DNA of 39,850 bases, from contig DVHI01000082.1 in the NCBI GenBank assembly GCA_018712275.1, positions 1 to 39,850 on the forward strand. Direction: 5' to 3'. Positions within the stretch are counted from its first letter, which is position 1, and each line of letters starts with the position of its first letter. This stretch comes from Candidatus Coprenecus avistercoris. Its GTDB lineage: Bacteria; Bacteroidota; Bacteroidia; Bacteroidales; UBA932. Shown in pieces: positions 20,646 to 27,338 of this stretch. The position numbers and the translations under genes are program-made. The notes under the pieces were generated by a model. It was not told the DNA's origin, did not search any database, and saw only the letters and a list, made by a program, of their open reading frames with translations.

Positions 20646-21683
20646 TCAGCTGTCTTTTTTACCTCCCTTGCCGCTGAGCATCCCGCAGGCCGCGAGAATA
20701 TCCTCTCCGCGGGAGGCCCTCAGGGTAGTCAGCACCCCGGCCGAATTCAGCCTCTCCTTGAACTGCTCGATGACAGGCATCGGCGAGGGGGCCAGGGGCG
20801 AGTCGGGAATGCGGTGGAAACGGATCAGATTGACCCTGCACTCCAGTCCGCGCAGCATCCGGGCCAGGGCATCGGCATGCCGCTTGTCGTCGTTCACCCC
20901 GGCGAACATGATGTATTCGAAGCTCACCCTCCGCTGCCCCGTAAAGTCGTATTCCCGTATCAGGGACAATGTCTTACTCAGCGGGAAGGGCTTCTCCATC
21001 GGCATCAGCTCCGCCCTTTCCTCCGGGAAGGGGTCATGCAGGCTCACGGCCAGGTGGCAGGAGCACTCGTCCATGAAGCGGCGCAGAGGCGACTCTCCGG
21101 TGCGGGGATCGGACGTCACTCCTATGGTCGAGAGGGTTATGCGCTTGGGGCTCCATCCGAACCCCCAGGGGGCTGTGAGTATGTCAATGACGCGGCGGAC
21201 GCTGTCCCAGTTGTCCAGGGGCTCGCCCATGCCCATGAACACGGTATTGGTCAGTTCCGCGGCCTCGTCCACCTCCAGGAACTGGGAAAGAATCTCTGCG
21301 GGAGTCAGGTTGCCGTGCCATCCCCCGCGTCCGGTCATGCAGAAGCGGCAGCCCATGCGGCAGCCCTTCTGGGAGGAGACGCAGAGGGTACTGCGGTCCT
21401 TGTCGGGAATCATCACGGCCTCCACCCCGGGACCGAAGGGGAAGAGGTACTTCTTCGTACCGTCCGCCGAGGAAATCAGGTCCACATAGGCAGTGCGTCC
21501 CACCTCAAAGTCACGGGCAAGGGCCGTCCGGGCTGCTTTCGGCAGGTTGGTCATCTCATCTATCGAGCGTACCCGCTTACGGTAGAGCCAGTCAGCCATC
21601 TGCGATGCCGCAAAAGATTTGAGGCCGTACTGCGCGCAGACGGCCTTGAGCTCTTCTATATTTTTTCCTAAAAGCGGTTCCAT
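20646..21683 (-). CDS. rlmN: 23S rRNA (adenine(2503)-C(2))-methyltransferase RlmN
   Basis: TLCVSSQKGCRMGCRFCMTGRGGWHGNLTPAEIL radical-SAM CxxxCxxC; NTVFMGMGEPLDNWDSV. Confidence 0.93.
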   Translation of the reverse strand: MEPLLGKNIEELKAVCAQYGLKSFAASQMADWLYRKRVRSIDEMTNLPKAARTALARDFEVGRTAYVDLISSADGTKKYLFPFGPGVEAVMIPDKDRSTLCVSSQKGCRMGCRFCMTGRGGWHGNLTPAEILSQFLEVDEAAELTNTVFMGMGEPLDNWDSVRRVIDILTAPWGFGWSPKRITLSTIGVTSDPRTGESPLRRFMDECSCHLAVSLHDPFPEERAELMPMEKPFPLSKTLSLIREYDFTGQRRVSFEYIMFAGVNDDKRHADALARMLRGLECRVNLIRFHRIPDSPLAPSPMPVIEQFKERLNSAGVLTTLRASRGEDILAACGMLSGKGGKKDS

Positions 21684-21684
21684 A

Positions 21685-23028
21685 TCAGTTTCTGTATTGG
21701 AAATATACAGGGAAATTGTACGTCACATCCACCGGTCTGCCGTCCGTCTCTCCAGGAGTCCAGCGAGGTGAGCGTTCCAAGACTTTCAGCACGGCATCTG
21801 TGAAGACATTGTAATCGAAACTTTCCAGGCGTTCACCCCGGACATCCAGACGGGCCAGCCGTATGTCCGAGACCTCGCCGGTACTGCGTATCCGGAACTG
21901 GACGGTCACTCTGGCGCTGGCACCGTTTGCCTTTGCCTCCGGAGGATACTCCAGGGACGAGAACACCCAGCGCGTAAACTCTTCGGCGTCCTTGCCCATG
22001 AATAAGGGTTTCTTTTCCACCAAGGAATACGGCACCGGCTTATTCTCGGGCACATTCTCGGACACATTCTCCTGCACCGTCACCGGCTGCATCCGGGCAG
22101 CGGTCAGCGGTCTGGCGAAAAGAACCGCAGCCGCCAGGGCCACAGGTATCACATACAACAGGCGGAGACAGACCCTCCATCCTTCGGGTGCCGGTTTCTG
22201 AATCATGGCAATACGGCGGTAGAGACTGGAATTGCGGAACGGGTTGGCCAGCGATACGGCCATACCCCTCGCAGCCTGGCCCACCAGGGAGAGCTGATAG
22301 CCCTTGCGGTCAGCCCCGGAGGAAAGCACCGCGTTGTCCGCCTCGAACTCGCAGTTCTGACGGAGATCCCGGAGCAACAGCCATGCGGCGGGATTGAACC
22401 ATTGGAGGCAGAGCAGCAGCGAGGCGTTGAGCAGCAGAAGCGAATGCCGCATACGGACGTGGGCCATCTCGTGCCTGATAACGTAACTGTCACTGGTGAA
22501 ATCCTCCTCCGCAGGAAGGAAGATGACGCCGAACCAGCTCATCGGCTCCACCCTGCGTCCCCTCCGGACCGGAACAGAGACCACGGTCACCGCCCTTCCT
22601 CCTACCAGAGTCCTGTAGCGGCGGCCCCTGAAAAGCAGGACGACAGCCGCCGCGACCGGCAGTATCACCTGCGTCAGCAGAGTAAGCGCCACTCCCGCCA
22701 CATACACCGTCGTCAGCGCCTCCGGCAGCCATGAGACGAGCCGGGCGCCTGAAGCCTCCTCCATTGCCGGGGAGGAACCTCCGTCGGAGAACACGGTCTG
22801 CCCGGAGAGGGTCATCAGACCCACCACCCCGGGAGCACGGCCATCAGGTATGGGGATGCTCAGACGGGACAGCAGCAACGGTGCGCACAAGGCGAAATAC
22901 AGAATCAGATTGAGCAGTACCCTATTGACCCTGAATGTCTTCTGCGAGCGCAGCAACAGCCTGAACCCGACCCAAAGCACCGCCAGCACCGCAGCCGAAC
23001 CGACAGCGTATGTCAGCAGAGCGTTCAT
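21685..23028 (-). CDS. M56 (BlaR1/MecR1-like) membrane metallopeptidase with C-terminal TonB-like domain
   Basis: N-terminal TMs, VIRHEMAHVRMRHSLLLLNA (HExxH), C-terminal FSSLEYPPEAKANGASARVTVQFRIRSTGEVSDIRL...TYNFPVYFQYRN. Confidence 0.87.
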   Translation of the reverse strand: MNALLTYAVGSAAVLAVLWVGFRLLLRSQKTFRVNRVLLNLILYFALCAPLLLSRLSIPIPDGRAPGVVGLMTLSGQTVFSDGGSSPAMEEASGARLVSWLPEALTTVYVAGVALTLLTQVILPVAAAVVLLFRGRRYRTLVGGRAVTVVSVPVRRGRRVEPMSWFGVIFLPAEEDFTSDSYVIRHEMAHVRMRHSLLLLNASLLLCLQWFNPAAWLLLRDLRQNCEFEADNAVLSSGADRKGYQLSLVGQAARGMAVSLANPFRNSSLYRRIAMIQKPAPEGWRVCLRLLYVIPVALAAAVLFARPLTAARMQPVTVQENVSENVPENKPVPYSLVEKKPLFMGKDAEEFTRWVFSSLEYPPEAKANGASARVTVQFRIRSTGEVSDIRLARLDVRGERLESFDYNVFTDAVLKVLERSPRWTPGETDGRPVDVTYNFPVYFQYRN

Positions 23029-23037
23029 TTTCAGAGA

Positions 23038-23403
23038 CTACTTGCCTTCCTTCTCTATCATCTCGATGATGGACTTCAGGTCGTCCACGCTCAGGCGCTC
23101 GCTCTCCACGAACTGGGATACGACCTTCTTGTAGGAGTTGTCCAGATAGTCGCGCACCACTCCGCCCAGATATCTCTGGCCGTACTGCTCGCGGTTCATG
23201 GTGGCGGCATAGCGGTAGGACAGGCCTTCCGGCTTGTGGGTGGTGAAGCCCTTCTTCTCCAGGGAGCGGACCATCGTGGATACAGTGTTGAAATGAGGCT
23301 TGGGCTCGGCATACAGGCTGAGCATCTCGGACACTGTCAGCGGGCCGTTGTCCCAGAGGAGGTCCATTACCTCTTCCTCTCTTTTTGTGAATTCGCTTCT
23401 CAT
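23038..23403 (-). CDS. BlaI/MecI/CopY family transcriptional regulator
   Basis: MRSEFTKREEEVMDLLWDNGPLTVSEMLSLYAEPKPHFNTVSTMVRSLEKKGFTTHKPEG; ATG at 23403 preferred over track start 23430. Confidence 0.92.
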   Translation of the reverse strand: MRSEFTKREEEVMDLLWDNGPLTVSEMLSLYAEPKPHFNTVSTMVRSLEKKGFTTHKPEGLSYRYAATMNREQYGQRYLGGVVRDYLDNSYKKVVSQFVESERLSVDDLKSIIEMIEKEGK

Positions 23404-23466
23404 TGTATTGCAGATTAAATACGTTTCCAATTAACACGACAAAAATAATAAATTTTTCCGTAAAAT

Positions 23467-25818
23467 TCATCTGCGCCTCCTTGTGAGAGCGATTATTCCG
23501 GCAGCTGCCGCTACTGCCGCCGCAATCCCGAGAACCAGCCACGGCACCGGACGGTCCTTTTTATCTGCCGCGGCATCCACTTCGGCGAAATAGTCCTCTC
23601 CGAGATACTTCCCCTCAGCTATGAGCTCCAAGGCACGGTCCAGGACGAAATCCTCCTTCGCGGTGAAATATTCCTCGTAGGTGGCGGGCACCGGATAGTC
23701 GGGCATCAGGCCCCTGCCGGCGGGAGTTCTGGGCGTGACGGCCGTGTCGAAGACCTCGCGGACCAAAGGGATGTGGAGGACAATCTTGGAGTTGGGCAGA
23801 CGCACCTCATTGTATTTCAAGGCTGTCATGAAATGATAGCAGGTCTGGGTCTCGCGGCCTACGGTCACGGCCCGGCGGTTGCGCACCAGGACGGACGGGA
23901 AGAGGGAAGCCGCGGAGCAGGAAGTCTCGTCGGTGAGGATGTAGAGACGGCCCCGGTAATTGACGGTCGAGTCCGGATACAGCACCCGGCTGTTCTCGGA
24001 GGGGGCGAAATAGCCTTCCTTGCCCTCGACCGGCTCATAGTCGGGAAAGACGATCTGGTCCGGAGTGTAGTTGAGCGAGTGCCTGAGCGGGCCTCTGGTC
24101 TTGACCCAGGAATAGCCGCCGAGGTCGCGGGTAGGAGCGTTGATGAACATCGACAGCAGCTCGTTGGTAAAGAAGACATCCCCTCCCGGATTGTCCCTGA
24201 GATCCATGACCATGTAGGGCACATCGAGGTGAGCGGCTATCGAGTCGCGGACGGCATCCCTGTCCACCTTGGAGATATCGAATGAGCTCAGGCCGAAATA
24301 CACGGTGGAGTCGTTGAGCATCCGGAAACTGTACGGACAATCCTTGTACCGTAGGAGGTGGCTGTAGTGAGCCATCTCCAGGGAAGGCTGCGGCCAGAAG
24401 CCCGTAGCCCTGCGCGGGGACACCCATCTGTCGCGGTACACCTCACCGTCCGCGAATTCTATTACCGCCTCCTTCTTGCCGCTGCTGCTGTACACATCCC
24501 TGTCATCGTAGTACCAGTTCCAGCCCTGGCTCATCCTATAGTCCCTGAGACTCTCGCTGCGGCCGTCGTATCCATCCACCTTGAACGTCCTGACCTCCTC
24601 TATGATATCTTCGGCAGGCCGGCCGTCTATAGCCGCAATCCTGCGGCCGACATACTTCTCCAGCCCCTTGCCGTTCATCACCCTGGTTACTATGAGGCTG
24701 TCTCCTATCACGCCGGGGAATATATTGGCGACATTCAGTTCACTTGTATTCAGAGCTGTCATGATCCAGGTGTGGCTGTCATGCACCAGTGCGACCGTAC
24801 GTTTCAAGATAAGCCAGAACTCAGTATAGGAAAGGTCCTCCGCCAGGTCCCGGCTGACAGTCAGCGAGTCGAACCGGGCTATCTCCTGAGGAGAGACCAC
24901 ATCGTAAAGCGACGGATATTCGTTATAGATCACGTCCATCAGTGCCCGGAAATCTTCCTGAGCCTGCTCCGCCGTAAGGCTGTCGGGAATAACCAGCGCC
25001 TCCGGCTCGATGAAAGTCGTCTCAAGCCCGAAAGGAGTCATGGGATCCTTTCCGGCATTGTTTTTACCGCTCATGGAAAAGCAGATATGAGGCACATCTA
25101 CTGACGGTTCATAATAAGCCACATAACCTAACGTATCTCCCTTGCGTATCTTCTGCCCGTCCTTGAGCACCATGTCCCCGTTCAGACCCGAGAACCAGAG
25201 CTTGTCCCCGTCAGCAGTGCGTATTCCGAGAGTCATGCTCACGCATCTGTCCGGGACAGCGTACCCTCCCTCAGCCACCACACTGGCTATCTGTTCATTC
25301 CATGTCCGGTCCTCGTCCGTGCGGTATGACTGCATACCTGTCCCCCATTTCACCGCCACCCCGGGACGATGAATCACCCCGTCCACCGGAGCCACCACCG
25401 GAGTCCCCTCAGGCGCACCGATAATCAGATTCCCGAAATTGAGTTCGCCGTCCACATACTGCTGCGGCCGGAAGAGGATATTGTCCCCTGTCTTTGCCCC
25501 GGCTATGGGCCAGAGATAGAGTTGCGGCTGAACTTGAGTCCGGGACTGAGCTGCGTTCTGGGCCTGCTCCTGATGGGACGATTCTAGTGCTGCGTTCTGG
25601 GCCTGCCCCTGACGGGACGATTCTAGAGCTGCGTTCCGAGCCTGCTCCTGACGGGACGATTCTAGTGCTGCATTCTGGGCCTGCCCCTGACGGGACATTG
25701 CAGGACCCGCCTGAGCCACCTGCACAGACAGACCTATCGACATAAAAAATGCGACAACTGCAACCAGAACCATAATCGCAGTTCCCGTAAAACGGCGTAC
25801 ATTACTATTATTTTCCAT
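23467..25818 (-). CDS. Degenerate M23 (LytM-like) domain fused to S41 peptidase, C-terminal TM anchor
   Basis: N-terminal TM, low-complexity repeat, LNFGNLIIGAPEGTPVVAPVDGVIH..DTLGYVAYYEPSVDVPHICFSMSG (M23-like), then S41 region ..YMVMDLRDNPGGDVFFTNELL..LYILTDETSCSAASLFPSVLVRN, C-terminal LVLGIAAAVAAAAGIIALTRRRR. Confidence 0.8.
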   Translation of the reverse strand: MENNSNVRRFTGTAIMVLVAVVAFFMSIGLSVQVAQAGPAMSRQGQAQNAALESSRQEQARNAALESSRQGQAQNAALESSHQEQAQNAAQSRTQVQPQLYLWPIAGAKTGDNILFRPQQYVDGELNFGNLIIGAPEGTPVVAPVDGVIHRPGVAVKWGTGMQSYRTDEDRTWNEQIASVVAEGGYAVPDRCVSMTLGIRTADGDKLWFSGLNGDMVLKDGQKIRKGDTLGYVAYYEPSVDVPHICFSMSGKNNAGKDPMTPFGLETTFIEPEALVIPDSLTAEQAQEDFRALMDVIYNEYPSLYDVVSPQEIARFDSLTVSRDLAEDLSYTEFWLILKRTVALVHDSHTWIMTALNTSELNVANIFPGVIGDSLIVTRVMNGKGLEKYVGRRIAAIDGRPAEDIIEEVRTFKVDGYDGRSESLRDYRMSQGWNWYYDDRDVYSSSGKKEAVIEFADGEVYRDRWVSPRRATGFWPQPSLEMAHYSHLLRYKDCPYSFRMLNDSTVYFGLSSFDISKVDRDAVRDSIAAHLDVPYMVMDLRDNPGGDVFFTNELLSMFINAPTRDLGGYSWVKTRGPLRHSLNYTPDQIVFPDYEPVEGKEGYFAPSENSRVLYPDSTVNYRGRLYILTDETSCSAASLFPSVLVRNRRAVTVGRETQTCYHFMTALKYNEVRLPNSKIVLHIPLVREVFDTAVTPRTPAGRGLMPDYPVPATYEEYFTAKEDFVLDRALELIAEGKYLGEDYFAEVDAAADKKDRPVPWLVLGIAAAVAAAAGIIALTRRRR
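25549..25698 (-). repeat. Tandem ~39-bp (13-aa) repeat inside the S41 protein, about 4 copies
   Basis: Protein SRQGQAQNAALES-SRQEQARNAALES-SRQGQAQNAALES-SHQEQAQNAA directly after the TM segment. Confidence 0.85.
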
Positions 25819-26246
25819 GATCCCCTAATTATTAATTATTTGTTTATTATTTACATTTCCATTATCTGTTTGCGTTGCCTATACTGCCTGCGATGGGCCT
25901 GTGCTGTGCGCGCTGCTGCACTCGTGATGTGCTTATTAAGCTCGCACTTTGCCTGTGCTGCTCTCGTGAAGCATGCACTGTACATCCGTTACATATGTTC
26001 CCGCACTGTGTCCATGGTCGCTCGTGAAGTTTGCGTCACTCAGCATACATGCCACGTGACAAATTTAACAATCTTTTTTCGATAAAGAAAAAAAATCGTT
26101 TTACTTTACCAGGATCCATTCCTGGAAATCCTCCTTAACTCGTCACCGCACCTAGGACAACATCGGATATCATCGCATCTGACAAGTTGGAAGGTGCTTT
26201 TCAGTTAACCTGACTCAAAAAAATAATGGTTGACAGACCGCGCCCA

Positions 26247-26385
26247 CAACGGCACCGAATTGCGGGATTCTCTGCCGTTGCGGAACGGCTCAGCACGGAG
26301 AACTGGCGCTGAACGGCATCTCGAAGGGGGCACAGCGAGACGGGGCGAACACAACGGCACCGAATCGCGGATTTCTCTGCCGTTG
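26247..26385 (-). repeat. Pair of 34-bp palindromic elements (26247-26280, 26352-26385), spaced 105 bp
   Basis: CAACGGCACCGAATTGCGGGATTCTCTGCCGTTG and CAACGGCACCGAATCGCGGATTTCTCTGCCGTTG; 8-bp perfect terminal arms. Confidence 0.85.
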
Positions 26386-26664
26386 CGGAACGGCTCAGCA
26401 TGGAGAACCGGCTCTGAGGCAGTCATCGCCCCGGTCTTCAGTCAGGCTAGTCCGTGCACGACTATCTTCACAAGGTAGTTTTCAGTACTTATCCATTCCA
26501 TCCTACTGCGGTGAGACGGAGCATCTTCATAACCGATAAGCCACCTGCCCAACAATATGCTTGAGGCCAATAATGTCAGAATCAATCTGCCCTTGCAAAT
26601 CTCATAAGGGAATCGCTGACAAAAGATTTTCCTACTTCGAATCGCAAGCCGTAAACTCCTTCGG

Positions 26665-26913
26665 AAGGTGCCGATAAAATGCCACTTTTGTCGGCACCTT
26701 CTGAATGGAAAAATGGATGTTAAGGCTGTCAGAAGTGCATGTGGACGGGGACGCATAGCTGTGTGTGCCGGAAGGTGCCGATGAAATGCCACTTTCGTCG
26801 GCACCTTTTCGGAGGGGGCGTGGAGATATGCCTGTGAGAATGGCCTGCGGACGGGCTCGCACAGTTTCGGGTACCGGAAGGTGACGATGAAACGCCACTT
26901 TCGTCGGCACCTT
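26665..26913. repeat. Three 36-bp hairpin elements (26665-26700, 26771-26806, 26878-26913), spaced 106/107 bp
   Basis: AAGGTGCCGATAAAATGCCACTTTTGTCGGCACCTT; AAGGTGCCGATGAAATGCCACTTTCGTCGGCACCTT; AAGGTGACGATGAAACGCCACTTTCGTCGGCACCTT. Confidence 0.9.
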
Positions 26914-26985
26914 CTGGAAGAAGTGAAAGGGGATGGCAAACGGAAAACGGATCCACAGCACCTATGGAGGCACCGCGGCTATTCC

Positions 26986-27002
26986 ACTCCTTCGGAAGGA
27001 GT
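26986..27002. repeat. Solo 17-bp palindrome ACTCCTTCGGAAGGAGT
   Basis: Perfect dyad apart from central base; same motif at 38194-38210. Confidence 0.8.
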
Positions 27003-27012
27003 AAAAACTTAG

Positions 27013-27240
27013 AAATGCACTGCGTTTTCCAAGTCGCAGAGAATGAGGATGTTGAAAAAGTGCTTGCATTTCTCGGCTTACTGATATGGCGTGTGAATTA
27101 CACGTCGTTTTTCAAAGCTCTACTAATCAGCGCATTGCAAAACCCGCTGCATTTTTCACAACCTCAGAAACGGCCATGAATTGCAGGTTGTTTTGCAGAC
27201 TCCTAACAATCAGGCACTTGCAAACGGGATTGCATTTCTC
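27013..27240. repeat. Cluster of alternating inverted TGCA...GTTTTGCA-type repeats
   Basis: aaatgcactgcgttttccaag, ttgcatttctcgg (27065 and 27230), cattgcaaaacccgctgcattt, attgcaggttgttttgcag, cttgcaaacgggattgcattt: degenerate copies in both orientations. Confidence 0.5.
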
Positions 27241-27338
27241 GGGCAGACAGAATGAGAAGGAGAAGTAGGCACCGGCGAGGATGTTGAGCGGGCAGAGAGA
27301 ATCAGAAGGAGAAGTAGACCCCGGCGAGAATGTTCAGC
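27241..27338 (-). repeat. 49-bp direct duplication covering the 3' end of the beta-barrel gene
   Basis: gggcagacagaatgagaaggagaagtaggcaccggcgaggatgttgagc (27241) versus gggcagagagaatcagaaggagaagtagaccccggcgagaatgttcagc (27290). Confidence 0.85.

Noticed and set aside
25860-26060. CTCGTGA-containing motif repeats in the region upstream of the S41 gene
   Set aside because: Only short, degenerate similarities (CTCGTGATGTGC, CTCGTGAAGCATGC, CTCGTGAAGTTTGC) with irregular spacing; too weak to call a repeat family.
26442-26939. 165-aa minus-strand ORF over the 36-bp hairpins
   Set aside because: Its repeated peptide (RCRRKWRFIVTFR / RCRQKWHFIGTFR) is simply translation of the hairpin repeats; no domain and no promoter.
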